Shown piece by piece: positions 17,964-26,701 of a DNA stretch of 63,517 nt (positions within the stretch are counted from its first letter, which is position 1; each line of letters begins with the position of its first letter). The DNA lies in contig JAIQEX010000021.1 of the NCBI GenBank assembly GCA_020073615.1, positions 1 through 63,517 on the forward strand, given 5' to 3'. A program made the position numbers and the translations under genes. The DNA is from Terriglobia bacterium. GTDB taxonomy: Bacteria > Acidobacteriota > Terriglobia > Bryobacterales > Bryobacteraceae. Under the pieces are notes generated by a model, which was not told the origin of the DNA, did no database searches, and saw only the letters and a program-made list of their open reading frames with translations.

Positions 17964-18242
17964 CTACCTTTGATCGAACGGAATCTCGATATCAAGGAAA
18001 GACCCCCGCGCGCCGGTGGCGGGGACTGTCGCGGCCGGGATCTCCGACATCGCAGCCACGACAATGGATTTCGATTGCCGGATTCGCGTCCAGTCCGGCG
18101 AGATTCTGCTGGTGGCGATGCCCTGGTCTGTTGTGATCATTACGTCAAAACCGGCTTCCTCAGCCATGTGGCGGAGAACGCCGTTATTCAGTGTTGCCCA
18201 ACCCCACTCATAGGCCGTTTCCACGGCGTGCCCGATCAGCAC
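17964..18242 (-). pseudogene. DUF5615-like (PIN-type) remnant
   Basis: From a GTG at 18242 the frame reads VLIGHAVETAYEWGWATLNN, then GVLRHMAEEAGFDVMITTDQG and, after a jump, SPDWTRIRQSKSIVVAAM. This resembles DUF5615 PIN-like proteins, the toxin-side partner of small antitoxins. The usual N-terminal strand with the first acidic residue (LLLDENVP type) is missing, and the RYQQNL segment expected after TTDQ is absent. Both losses argue for decay. No antitoxin gene is seen beside it. The 150 bases between it and the EamA gene hold nothing I recognise. Confidence 0.5.
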
Positions 18243-18273
18243 CGCCGCCGCGCCGCCGCGCCGAACAAGCTTC

Positions 18274-19359
18274 TCACACCGCTTTGATCGCCCGCGCGCT
18301 CCCGCCGGCCACCGAGGTCGCCGCCCGCCACTTCCCCGCCCTCCGCGCCTTCCACCTCTGCCACAGCGCCGACATCGCCACCATCATCGCCGTTACCAGC
18401 ACGGTCGCCAGCCCCGCCTGCGAAATCGTCAGCGCGCGCTTCAACGGCTTCGCCAGGTTGCCGTAGACCAGCATCACGTGCACCCAGTACACCATCAGCG
18501 AATTCTTCCCCATGCTTTGCATCCAGCTCCAGCCGGCGCCCGTGCAGTACTCCGTCCACAGAAACGACCCCGCCAGCAGCAGCAGCGTAATGCCCACCCG
18601 CATCAGGATCAGCATGGGGCTGTCTCTCCAGAAATCGCTCTTGCTGTAGAACGTGTACCCCATGTTGGCGAAATACTGGCCGCCGAACACCAGCCCGAAG
18701 CCGAGCAGCATCGCCCACTGCATGAGCCGCTCGACGCGCTCCGCCGCCGCGCGCTTCACGATCGTTCCCGCCGCCAGTCCGAAGCCGAGATACGCCGCCG
18801 TCGGAAAAAACGGGAAGCGGCCGCGGCCCGCGCCCGGCACCAGGTACTCCTGGATCAGCGCCGGCGTCGCGCCCCAGTGGAGATTGGTCGCCACCGGCGC
18901 CGCCGCGGCGATCGCCAGGCCCGCGGCCATCGCGAACAGCGCGCGCCCCCGCGCCTCGAATACCGCCGCCACCGAGATCGCCGCCATCCCCAACCCCATG
19001 CAGTTCAGAATGTCCACCTTCGTCAGTTCCTGGAAATCGGCGTGGGGCAGACTGGCAACCCAGTTGGTGAAGCGGAACAGAAACGCGATCCCCAGGACGT
19101 AGCCCGCCCGCCGCAGCGCCGTCAGCCACCGCCGCCGCCGCTGCGCCTCGCGCCGCTCCAGCCCGTCCATCAGGAAGCCCAGCGTCATCCCCGCCATGAA
19201 GAGAAACAGCGGCGCCGCCATCCCCCCCACAAACTGCGAAAGGTTGTACGGACCGCCGTCCCGCAGGTCCAGGCGCACGAAAGAATTGAAGGCATGGCAC
19301 TGGATCATGACCAGCACCGCCAGCCCACGCATCCAGTCCAGGAATGGGAATCGCTTCAC
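18274..19359 (-). CDS. Membrane acyltransferase, HGSNAT/DUF1624-like
   Basis: The product has 361 residues and about ten TM helices. The N-terminus FPFLDWMRGLAVLVMIQCHA resembles the catalytic-domain start of heparan-alpha-glucosaminide N-acetyltransferase-like and OpgC/acyltransferase-3-like proteins, in which a membrane His near this point takes part in transfer. The C-terminal block MGKNSLMVYWVHVMLVYGN is also typical of membrane acyltransferases. Acetylation of a sugar on the periplasmic side is the likely role; the acceptor is unknown. It is divergent from the AspT-type transporter. Confidence 0.75.
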   Translation of the reverse strand: MKRFPFLDWMRGLAVLVMIQCHAFNSFVRLDLRDGGPYNLSQFVGGMAAPLFLFMAGMTLGFLMDGLERREAQRRRRWLTALRRAGYVLGIAFLFRFTNWVASLPHADFQELTKVDILNCMGLGMAAISVAAVFEARGRALFAMAAGLAIAAAAPVATNLHWGATPALIQEYLVPGAGRGRFPFFPTAAYLGFGLAAGTIVKRAAAERVERLMQWAMLLGFGLVFGGQYFANMGYTFYSKSDFWRDSPMLILMRVGITLLLLAGSFLWTEYCTGAGWSWMQSMGKNSLMVYWVHVMLVYGNLAKPLKRALTISQAGLATVLVTAMMVAMSALWQRWKARRAGKWRAATSVAGGSARAIKAV

Positions 19360-19467
19360 AACAGCACCCGGCGGGAGCCAACGCCCCCGCGCGAAACATC
19401 CCTATGGTATCCGAATTCCCCCGATACCGCTGGTAGAATGGACCGTACCCGCCGCGCGCTTCCGGCC

Positions 19468-21102
19468 ATGAGAGAGTCCGTCACCCGGTTCCTTACGCAG
19501 CTTCCGATTGTCACGCTGTTCGGGGTGATCGGCATCGGCTACCTGCTCGGCCAGATCCGCATCTTCGGATTTCGCCTGGGCGTCGCCGGAGTCCTCTTCA
19601 CCGGCCTCGCCGCCGGCGCGCTCTCGCCCGATATCGCCCTGCCCTCCATCGTCGCCACCGTCGGCCTCGTTCTGTTCCTGTACAGCATCGGCATACAGTT
19701 TGGACCCACCTTCGTGAACCCGTTCCGCCGCGAAGGATACCGCGACAATCTCTTTTGCGCCGCCATGCTGGCCGCAGGCGCCGGCATCGCGATCGCCGTG
19801 GCTGCCTGGCTGGCGCTGCCCGGCCCCACTCTGGCCGGCCTCTTCTCCGGCGCGCTCACCAACGCGCCCGCGCTCGCCGCCGCCCAGGAAGTGTTGCGCG
19901 ACAATCATCGCTCGCTCCCCGCCGCCGCCCTCCAGCGGTTGATCGACCAGCCGGTCATCGCCTTCGGCATCGCCTATCCTTTCGGCGTCCTCGGCGTCAT
20001 GCTGAGCCTCCAGGTTTATCGCACCGTCTTCCGCATCAAGCCCGCCGCCGCGGAACCCGTCGAGCCCATCGCGGTGCGCGACTTCCTGGTGCAGAACCCC
20101 GGCGTCACCGGCCAGAGCCTGGCCGACGTTCTACGAATCCACAAGGACCTCGGCTTCGTCATCAGCCGCATACGGCACGGCGGGAACATCCTCCTGGCCA
20201 CCGGCGACGCCCGTCTGGCCTTGGGCGATATCGTCGCCGTGGTCGGCAACCCCGTGGCCCTGGAGCGCGCCCGCCATATCTTCGGCGATCCCTCTGAAAT
20301 CCACCTCGAGCGCGACCGCGGCGTGCTCGACTACCGCCGTTTATTCGTCTCCAACCCCGACATCGTGGGCCAGCGCATCGGCGATCTCGACCTGCAGCAT
20401 CGCCTCTCCGCCACCATCACCCGCCTCCGCCGCGGCGACCTCGATGTCGTCCCCGATGCCCATACCCGCCTCGAATTGGGCGACCGCGTCCGCGTCCTCA
20501 CCGCCCCGGCCAATTTCGATGCCGTCGCACACTTCTTCGGCGATTCCATCCGCGGCACCGCGGAAACCGATTTCGGCTCGGTCGGTCTGGGCATGACTCT
20601 CGGCGTCATCCTCGGGCTCATCCCTCTCCCCCTGCCCGGAGGCGCCATGCTGCGCCTCGGCCTGGCCGGCGGGCCGCTCATCGCCGGACTCGTCCTCGGA
20701 CGCCTCCAGCGCACCGGCCCCATCTCCTGGACCATCCCCCTCAGCGCCAACCTCACGCTTCGGCAAATCGGCCTGGTCCTGTTTCAAGCCGGCGTGGGAA
20801 CCCGCGCCGGTTATGGCTTCGCCGCCACGGTGCGCTCCAGCGGCATCGCCATGATCGCCGCCGGCGCCGCCATCACCGCCGGCGTGGCCCTCGCCAGCCT
20901 CTTCATCGGACACCGCCTGCTCCGCCGCCCCTTCGAATCCGTCATGGGGCTCGTCTGCGCCATCCACACCGAGCCCGCCAGCCTCGCCTTCGCCAGCCTG
21001 GTCTCCGGCTCCGATGCCCCCCAAGCCTCCTACGCGCGCGTCTTCCCCGTATGCACCGTCGCCAAGATCGTGCTCGCGCAGCTACTGGTCACCTGGAAAT
21101 AA
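19468..21102 (+). CDS. AspT/YidE/YbjL-type transporter with two RCK_C domains
   Basis: The product has 544 residues. An N-terminal membrane half (TLFGVIGIGYLLGQIRIFGF, FLYSIGIQFGP, GALTNAPALAAAQEVL) is followed by two RCK_C/TrkA-C domains (about residues 195-360) and a second membrane half (AGVGTRAGYGFAATV, CAIHTEPASLAFA). This is the aspartate:alanine-exchanger superfamily order. The substrate cannot be assigned. ATG 19468 is preferred because the protein then starts close to TM1; ATG 19438 would add ten residues. The open frame back to 18478 is a shadow of the acyltransferase gene. Confidence 0.85.
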   Translation: MRESVTRFLTQLPIVTLFGVIGIGYLLGQIRIFGFRLGVAGVLFTGLAAGALSPDIALPSIVATVGLVLFLYSIGIQFGPTFVNPFRREGYRDNLFCAAMLAAGAGIAIAVAAWLALPGPTLAGLFSGALTNAPALAAAQEVLRDNHRSLPAAALQRLIDQPVIAFGIAYPFGVLGVMLSLQVYRTVFRIKPAAAEPVEPIAVRDFLVQNPGVTGQSLADVLRIHKDLGFVISRIRHGGNILLATGDARLALGDIVAVVGNPVALERARHIFGDPSEIHLERDRGVLDYRRLFVSNPDIVGQRIGDLDLQHRLSATITRLRRGDLDVVPDAHTRLELGDRVRVLTAPANFDAVAHFFGDSIRGTAETDFGSVGLGMTLGVILGLIPLPLPGGAMLRLGLAGGPLIAGLVLGRLQRTGPISWTIPLSANLTLRQIGLVLFQAGVGTRAGYGFAATVRSSGIAMIAAGAAITAGVALASLFIGHRLLRRPFESVMGLVCAIHTEPASLAFASLVSGSDAPQASYARVFPVCTVAKIVLAQLLVTWK

Positions 21103-21120
21103 CGATGCTGGCCGAAGGAT

Positions 21121-22558
21121 TCAATCCTTGTCTTCGTCCGTCACCGCGAGCGCGGGTACCAGGGTGTCGGGCGTCAGCGGAGGCTTCCGCTTGTGCCACT
21201 CGGTGGCCTGCTCGTAGGCCCCGGCCAGGGCCAACACGCGCGCTTCGGAAAAGCGCGGGCCGGCGATCATGAGGCCCACGGGGAGGCCGCTCGCGGTGAA
21301 GCCGCACGGCACGGAGATGGCCGGGATGCCGTACAGGTTGAACTGGCCAGTGTTTTCCAGCTCCGGGTTGCGCGGCTTGTCGCTTTCCTCGCGCTTGATG
21401 GCCGCGTCGATCTTGCGCGGCGTGCGGCGCCGCGTGGGCAGCACCACCACGTCGAAATCGGTGAAGGCGTCGTCGATGGTCCGCCGCAGCAGCTCGAGCT
21501 TCCAGCGCGAGCGGATGTAATCGGCGGCCTTGAGATTCCCGCCGTTCTGCAGCGCGCGGCGAGTCGCGATCTGATAGCGCCCGGCGCCGCGCGCGTAGTA
21601 CTCCTCGTGGTAGGCGTATGCCTCGCCGCCCAGGCCAATGTCGCGAATCGGCGGCAGCGCGACATCCCTGGCGCCCTTCGTCATCTTCGCCAACACGGCA
21701 ATGGCGGCCTCGACGGGCTTGGCTACGTCGTCGTCGAGCAGATCGAAAAACGGCGCGCGCGGAATGCCCAGGCGCAGGTTCGAGATGGGCTGCTTCATGG
21801 CCGCCGCGTAATCCTCTTTGCCGTGCTCCACGCTGGCGATGTCGAGCTTGTCGTAGCCCGCCAGCGCGTTGAGCAGCTGATGCCGCGGATGGATACCAGC
21901 CCATAGGTCGGCTTCAACCCCACCACGCCGCAGAACGAGGCGGGGGTGCGGATGGAGCCGCCCGTATCGGTGCCCAGCGCGCCGTAACACAGGCCGGCGG
22001 CGGTGGCCGCGGCCGAACCGCCCGAGGAGCCGCCGGGATTGCGGTCGAGCGCCCAGGGGTTGCGCACCGGCCCGTAGTAGCTGATGGCCGAGGTGCCGCC
22101 CATGGCGAACTCATGCAGGTTGGTCTTGCCGATGAGCACTGCGCCCGCCGCCTTGAGACGCCGCGCCACTTCGGCATCGGCCTCCGGTATGCGGTCGTCG
22201 AGACGGCGCTGGCGGCGGTGGTGCGCACTCCGGCGGTATCGATGTTGTCCTTGAGCGCGATCGGGATGCCATGCAGCGGGCTGCGCAGGCGGCCACCGCG
22301 TTGCTCCGCGTCCAGGTCGCGCGCTTGCGCCAGCGCCTGCTCCCGCATCACCGTGATGAAGGCGTTCAGCTTGGGGTTGTAGATGGCGATGCGGGCCAGA
22401 CAGGCTTCGGTGAGCTCGGTGGCCGTGACCCGGCGCGCGCGAATCCGCGCCGAGGCATCGGCCAGAGTGATGCCCGCCAGATCTTCCGATGACTGCCCGC
22501 GCGCCGCCAGCGCGCCGGCCATGGTCAGGGCAAAGCCCCTCCGCGTGATTTGCGGCAT
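21121..22558 (-). pseudogene. Amidase signature gene, broken by a frameshift and an internal deletion
   Basis: Three successive minus-strand frames make up one amidase. Frame 1 (from 22558) gives a Tat-like start [19 protein letters not shown] and reaches [14 protein letters not shown] with the catalytic Lys. Frame 2 (about 22185-21880) carries [25 protein letters not shown] and [11 protein letters not shown] with both catalytic Ser. Frame 3 (from about 21880 to 21121) resumes at [12 protein letters not shown]. Between SIRGI of frame 2 and LLNALAGY of frame 3 about 20-25 expected residues (the DHxGPMxRT region) are missing, so the damage includes a deletion as well as a shift. It was an intact secreted amidase in an ancestor and cannot make a full protein now unless the sequence contains errors. 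Confidence 0.8.
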
Positions 22559-22575
22559 AGCATCATGCTACACCC

Positions 22576-23250
22576 CTATTTCCCCGGCCCCACCGCCTCG
22601 CGCCGAAACTCCAGAGACCCGCGCGACACCACCGCCGCGCCGTTCCTTACCGCCGCCTGAAACCGCCACTCCCGCAGCAGTGCGATGGCTTCGGGCTCCC
22701 ATTGCGGGTCCGAAGAATTCTCCACGTGAATATTCGCCGCCATGCCTTGCTCATCCACGTCGAAGGCCAGCGCCACCGATCCCTCCTGCGCCTTGCCGGA
22801 GGGAGGCGGGTAGGGAGCTTTCGTCACCGATGGCAGCGTCGCCCCTTCTGGCGCCGTGAAGGTAGCGCGCGCCAGGTGCCACTCGCTCGCGCTCGTCATC
22901 ATCCGGAAATTGATCTCGATGCTGGTCGCCACCGCCACCGGCTTCCCCTCCTTCGTCCCCGGCGTGAAACGCCAATGGCTCACCGCCTCCAGCGCTTTTT
23001 CGTCCAGCCCCAGGCCCAGCGATTTTCTCACCCGCAGGTCGAGCGTCCGCCCGTCCTCGCCCACGGTGAGCGAAAGCAGCACGGTGCCTTGCAGCTTCGC
23101 GATGCGCGCCTCTTCGGAGTATTCCGGTTCCGGCTTCTGCAGCACCAACGGCGCCTTGACGTCCCCGCCAACGCGGTAAACCCCAGCCTGCTGGGCCATC
23201 GCAGTCGCGCACCACAGGCCCACAATCGCCCAACGTCGCAATCTCACCAT
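22576..23250 (-). CDS. Secreted protein with two TonB C-terminal-like domains
   Basis: The product has 224 residues, with a signal peptide (LRRWAIVGLWCATAMAQQ). The first TonB_C-like repeat runs from KPEPEYSEEARIAKLQGTVL to EAVSHWRFTPGTKEGKPV; the second, from about 140, has PPPSGKAQEGSVALAFDVD and ALLREWRFQAAV. There is no N-terminal TM anchor followed by a Pro-rich spacer, so it is not a classical TonB energy transducer. Proteins of this type are common in Acidobacteria with unknown roles. It lies seven bases after the LytR-type regulator gene on the same strand. Confidence 0.8.
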   Translation of the reverse strand: MVRLRRWAIVGLWCATAMAQQAGVYRVGGDVKAPLVLQKPEPEYSEEARIAKLQGTVLLSLTVGEDGRTLDLRVRKSLGLGLDEKALEAVSHWRFTPGTKEGKPVAVATSIEINFRMMTSASEWHLARATFTAPEGATLPSVTKAPYPPPSGKAQEGSVALAFDVDEQGMAANIHVENSSDPQWEPEAIALLREWRFQAAVRNGAAVVSRGSLEFRREAVGPGK

Positions 23251-23257
23251 GCCCTTA

Positions 23258-24031
23258 CTATATCCCCAGCCGCTTTTTCAGCTCTTGCACCCGGTCCCGC
23301 GCCACTTGCAGCTCCGTCCCTTTGGCGTCTTTCAGACGCGCCAGCACGCGCCCGCCGAACCATGCGTCCACTTCCCGCACCCATGCCAGGTTGAGCAGCG
23401 TCGCGCGGTGAATCCGGCAAAACTGCCGCGGGCTCAGCTTCTGTTCCAGCTCCGTGATGGTGTGGTCCACCACGTAATTCTTCGCCTCCGTGGCGGCGTA
23501 GCTCAGCTTGTCGTGCGCGAAAAAGTGGCTGATCTTCGCCAGCTCCAGGATGTGCGTGCGCTCGCCCAATCGCGAGGCGATGCGCTCCGGATACCCGCTT
23601 TCGGCAGCGCCCCCGCCCTCGCGCAGCGCCGTCCGAAGCTGCTCCAGCGCCTTCTTCCACTCCGCCGGTTCCGCCCCCGCCCGCAGCCGTTCGATCTTGT
23701 CCAGCGCGCGCGCCAGGTGCCGCTCCTCGATGGGCTTGAGCAGGTAATCGATCGAGTTCACCTCAAACGCCCGTAGCGCGTACGCGTCGTACGCCGTGGT
23801 GAACACCACCAGCGGCTGCGGCTCCAGCATGCCCAGCATTTCGAAGCCGTTCATACCCGGCATCTGGATATCGAGGAACAAGACATCCACCGGATGATCG
23901 CTCAGCGCCGCCAGCGCATCCACCGGATCGGTGCTCGATCCGGCCACGTTCACCCGCCCGGTCTCGCGCAACAGGCGCGTCAGGCGCTTCACCGCCAGCG
24001 GCTCGTCGTCCACCACAAAAGCCGTCATCAT
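23258..24031 (-). CDS. LytTR-family response regulator
   Basis: The product has 257 residues. A receiver domain (AFVVDDEPLAVKRLTRLL; phospho-acceptor Asp in VLFLDIQMPGMNGFE; conserved Lys in DYLLKPIEERH) is followed by a LytTR DNA-binding domain (HDKLSYAATEAKNYVVD, LSPRQFCRIHRATLLNL). It is the cognate output of the LytS-type kinase encoded immediately upstream. ATG 24031 overlaps the kinase TGA (24030-24028) as ATGA, which decides the start; a second ATG follows directly at 24028. The same reading frame stays open far upstream through the kinase gene, but that part is out-of-frame shadow. Confidence 0.93.
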   Translation of the reverse strand: MMTAFVVDDEPLAVKRLTRLLRETGRVNVAGSSTDPVDALAALSDHPVDVLFLDIQMPGMNGFEMLGMLEPQPLVVFTTAYDAYALRAFEVNSIDYLLKPIEERHLARALDKIERLRAGAEPAEWKKALEQLRTALREGGGAAESGYPERIASRLGERTHILELAKISHFFAHDKLSYAATEAKNYVVDHTITELEQKLSPRQFCRIHRATLLNLAWVREVDAWFGGRVLARLKDAKGTELQVARDRVQELKKRLGI

Positions 24032-25098
24032 ACCAGCACTTTTTTCTGCGGCACCGCCACGCGCACCACCATGCGCCCTGCGCCGCGCGCCATCTCCAGG
24101 CGCCCCGCGCCGGCGAACAGCGCGGTCAGTCGGTCGCGCAGGTTTTCCAGGCCGTGGCCGGGCTTGAGCGCGCGCAGGTCGAAGCCCGGGCCGTCGTCGC
24201 TCACTTCGAGCAGCAGGCCCTCCGCCGCCAGGCGCGCCGTCACGCCAATCTCGCCCCCGTGCCGGCTGCCCGAAACCGCGTGCTTGATGCTGTTCTCCAC
24301 CAGCGTCTGCACGGCCAGCGGCGGCACTTCCAGGTCTTCGATCTCCGCCGGCACATCCACCGCGTACCGCAGGCGGTCGCCGAACCTCGTCTTTTCGATT
24401 TCCAGGTAATCGCGCACGATGTGCATCTCCTGCCGCAAAGGCACCAGGCCCCTGGTATTGGTATCGAGCGAGTAGCGCAGCAGCGCCGCCAGGCGCTCCA
24501 CCGTGCGCTCGGCGCGCGCCGGGTCCTCGCGGATCAGCGCGCTGATGGAATTGAGCGTGTTGAACAGGAAGTGCGGGTGGATGCGCGATTCCAGCGACGA
24601 GAGGCGCGCCTCGCTGGCGGCCTGCCGCGCGCGCTCCTCCGCCAGTTGCCGCGTGCGCAGCTCCAGCGTCGCCGCCTGCAGCCGTTGCGACATCGCCTCG
24701 AACCCGGACACGATGGTGCCGATCGCAATCGTGATGATGATCGCGGTCCACAGGCTGAAACGGTACTCCGGCCAGAACTCGGCGGCGTGCACCCACCCCA
24801 GCGCCAGCAGAATCAGGCTGGCCGCCAGCGATCCCACGATCGCCACCACCGCCAGCGCCACCCAATAGACCGCAAACCGGAAGACCCGCCGCAGCCGGAA
24901 AATGGGCGTCGCCAGCCGGTCCATGACCACGAACGCCAGCGTGCCGATGCAATACGCGAACACCAGGGCGAATTTCAAATACTGCCACACGTCCCGCGCG
25001 GTGGAGCCGTGGCGGAAAGCCGTCATGAGCACGGCCGGCACCACCGCCGCGGAGGTGTTTACCAGAATCACCAGCCCGATTTTGCGCCAGCCCTTCAT
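24028..25098 (-). CDS. LytS-type sensor histidine kinase
   Basis: The product has 356 residues. Four TM helices (about 8-130) are followed by a coiled-coil linker rich in Arg/Glu/Ala (about 140-175), a His_kinase domain with phospho-acceptor His in SRIHPHFLFNTLNSI, and an HATPase_c domain with N-box VENSIKHAV and G-box SDDGPGF plus GHGLENLRDRL. There is no large extracellular sensor domain, so the membrane part probably senses the signal. It forms an overlapping operon with the LytTR regulator. Confidence 0.93.
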   Translation of the reverse strand: MKGWRKIGLVILVNTSAAVVPAVLMTAFRHGSTARDVWQYLKFALVFAYCIGTLAFVVMDRLATPIFRLRRVFRFAVYWVALAVVAIVGSLAASLILLALGWVHAAEFWPEYRFSLWTAIIITIAIGTIVSGFEAMSQRLQAATLELRTRQLAEERARQAASEARLSSLESRIHPHFLFNTLNSISALIREDPARAERTVERLAALLRYSLDTNTRGLVPLRQEMHIVRDYLEIEKTRFGDRLRYAVDVPAEIEDLEVPPLAVQTLVENSIKHAVSGSRHGGEIGVTARLAAEGLLLEVSDDGPGFDLRALKPGHGLENLRDRLTALFAGAGRLEMARGAGRMVVRVAVPQKKVLV

Positions 25099-25110
25099 TT
25101 CCCTTCCATG

Positions 25111-25779
25111 TTACTGGGCGTGGCAGCCCACGCACGAGCGCGGCCCCTCGAGCTTGCCGCTCTCCAGGTACGTCCGCGCCTGCTTCAGATGCCCGTTTTC
25201 CGGATCGGTGACCGCGGCCAGCTTTGCGAACCACTCGCGCGCGCGCACCGCGTCGCCCGCCCGCAGATACCCTTCGGCCAGCCCGAACAGCAGCTCGCCG
25301 CGCCCGTGCCCCGAAAGCTGGTCGAAGTGCCCGCTCTGCAGCCGGTAGGCTTTTTCGTAGTCCGCCAGTCCGGTCTTCAGCAGTTCTTTGCCATTGTCGC
25401 CGGGGATGCCGCGGCTCGCCGCCAGCATCGTGGCGCCGCGCGGAATCACCACCCCGATCGAGTCGGGCTCCAGCGCCACCGCCGCCGCCATCTCGTCCAG
25501 TCCGCGCTGATACAGTTCCGCCGACTTGGGGTAGTCCTGCGCCTTCGCCGCCTCGCCGCTGAGGAAAAACGTGCCGCTGCCGTGCCACACCATGGCTTCG
25601 GCGTCTTTGCGATTGGCGGCCAGAATCCCCTCGCACTTTTTCATGCCGCGTTCCAGGGCCTCGCGGTTGCCGGCGAATCCGGCGAAGAAATCGTCCCGCA
25701 CCACATTGTCGAAGCGCTCCTGCGCAAACAGCGCCGCGCCCGCCACCAATAACGTAAAGCATCGAATCGTCGTCAGCAT
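25111..25779 (-). CDS. Secreted TPR-like protein with C-terminal c-type heme motif
   Basis: The product has 222 residues. A signal peptide (IRCFTLLVAGAALFAQ) is followed by helical TPR-like repeats (DAEAMVWHGSGTFFLSGEA, YPKSAELYQRGLDEM, GLAEGYLRAGDAVRAREW). The protein ends SCVGCHAQ, a single CxxCH heme attachment site two residues from the C-terminus. A CxxCH at the extreme C-terminus with no cytochrome fold ahead of it is unusual. It precedes the kinase gene by 12 bases and may be co-transcribed with the two-component system. Function unknown. Confidence 0.75.
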   Translation of the reverse strand: MLTTIRCFTLLVAGAALFAQERFDNVVRDDFFAGFAGNREALERGMKKCEGILAANRKDAEAMVWHGSGTFFLSGEAAKAQDYPKSAELYQRGLDEMAAAVALEPDSIGVVIPRGATMLAASRGIPGDNGKELLKTGLADYEKAYRLQSGHFDQLSGHGRGELLFGLAEGYLRAGDAVRAREWFAKLAAVTDPENGHLKQARTYLESGKLEGPRSCVGCHAQ

Positions 25780-25889
25780 GCCTGCCTCTCTTTCCGATTC
25801 GAGAATACGGCCAGGGGCGCACGGAGAGGCTTGGTTTTCGACCGGCGGCGCGATTTTCCGACGAGCCGCCCTGTCCCGCCGACGAACCG

Positions 25890-26681
25890 TTACGCTCCGC
25901 TGCCGAACAGGCGCTTCCAGGCGGGCCGCTTCTCCGCCTCGATGCCCAGCAGCTTGTAGTACGGCTCCGCTTCCGGGCCGTCGAGCGGCTGCGCGCCGCG
26001 CAGCAGTTCCACCACCTCCGCCATGCGGCAGAAATGGTCGATGCAGTGCCAGCAGCGCGTGACGTGCTGCTCCATCTCTTCCCGCCCGCGCCAGGTGGTG
26101 CGGCCGTCCAGCACGTCGAGGAATGTCTTGGCCGGCAGGCACTCCGCGCCGGCCGCCGCCGCCGCCGCCCGGCCCAGCGCCGCCCCGTTCTCCGCCAGAA
26201 GCGTGCGCCGCCACGCGTCCACTTTGCCGCGCACCAGTTCAGCCGCTTTCTCGCGGATCTTCTCCACGGTGGCGGGCGCCATGCGCAGTAGCACTCCGGT
26301 TTCCTGCGAACTGTACGCCATGGTTTCGAGCCATGCCGCCTGCTTCTCCACCAGCGTCAGCGGCTCGAGCGCGGCGGCGACCGTCTCGAGCTCGATCTCC
26401 ATTTCCGCCGCGGTCGAGCCGAGTTGGCCCAGCACGCTCTGCCGCAGTTCCGCTACGAACCACCGCTCGGGGGCCGGCTCCAGACTCTGGAACAGGGGCG
26501 AACCCGGCTTCCGCAGAGCCGCGAGGACCCGCTCCAGCACCTCTCCATCGGCGGCGCCGCCGTGGCTGTAACGCGCGAGCAGCTTGCGGATCGCCGGCAC
26601 GTAATTGGACACGAAGTACCGCCAGCCCTCCGCGCGCCCGGCGCGGCAATCGCGGATCATTTCATAACAGGTGTAAATCAT
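25890..26681 (-). CDS. ECF-sigma-like protein with C-terminal zinc-finger segment
   Basis: The product has 263 residues. Residues 1-40 (YEMIRDCRAGRAEGWRYFV, VPAIRKLLARY) look like sigma region 2. Residues about 105-160 (LEPLTLVEKQAAWLETM, SQETGVLLRMAPATVEKIRE) look like a diverged region 4 helix-turn-helix. A Cys/His cluster near residue 208 (EQHVTRCWHCIDHFCRM) resembles the zinc-binding anti-sigma motif HxxxCxxC. A sigma-like factor fused to its own ZAS-like segment is the simplest reading. The similarity is weak and needs profile searches. The downstream gene is the TPR/heme protein, 110 bases away, with no other feature between. Confidence 0.6.
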   Translation of the reverse strand: MIYTCYEMIRDCRAGRAEGWRYFVSNYVPAIRKLLARYSHGGAADGEVLERVLAALRKPGSPLFQSLEPAPERWFVAELRQSVLGQLGSTAAEMEIELETVAAALEPLTLVEKQAAWLETMAYSSQETGVLLRMAPATVEKIREKAAELVRGKVDAWRRTLLAENGAALGRAAAAAAGAECLPAKTFLDVLDGRTTWRGREEMEQHVTRCWHCIDHFCRMAEVVELLRGAQPLDGPEAEPYYKLLGIEAEKRPAWKRLFGSGA

Positions 26682-26701
26682 CGAGTGTAGATCATGCGGC
26701 G

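Noticed and set aside
18478-19437. N-terminal extension of the AspT-type transporter frame
   Set aside because: It is the shadow of the acyltransferase gene on the other strand; the family N-terminus begins near 19468.
21115-21129. AAGGATT-C-AATCCTT as a terminator between convergent genes
   Set aside because: The one-base loop cannot form a hairpin of that length and there is no T-run.
21880-22190. Programmed frameshifting in the second amidase
   Set aside because: About 20-25 essential residues are missing at one junction, so shifting frame would not restore the protein, and no slippery site is evident.
23258-25822. A single 854-codon frame that could be read as a fused kinase-regulator
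   Set aside because: Only the last 257 codons are the regulator; the rest is out of frame with the LytS gene, which has its own intact frame and an ATGA junction.
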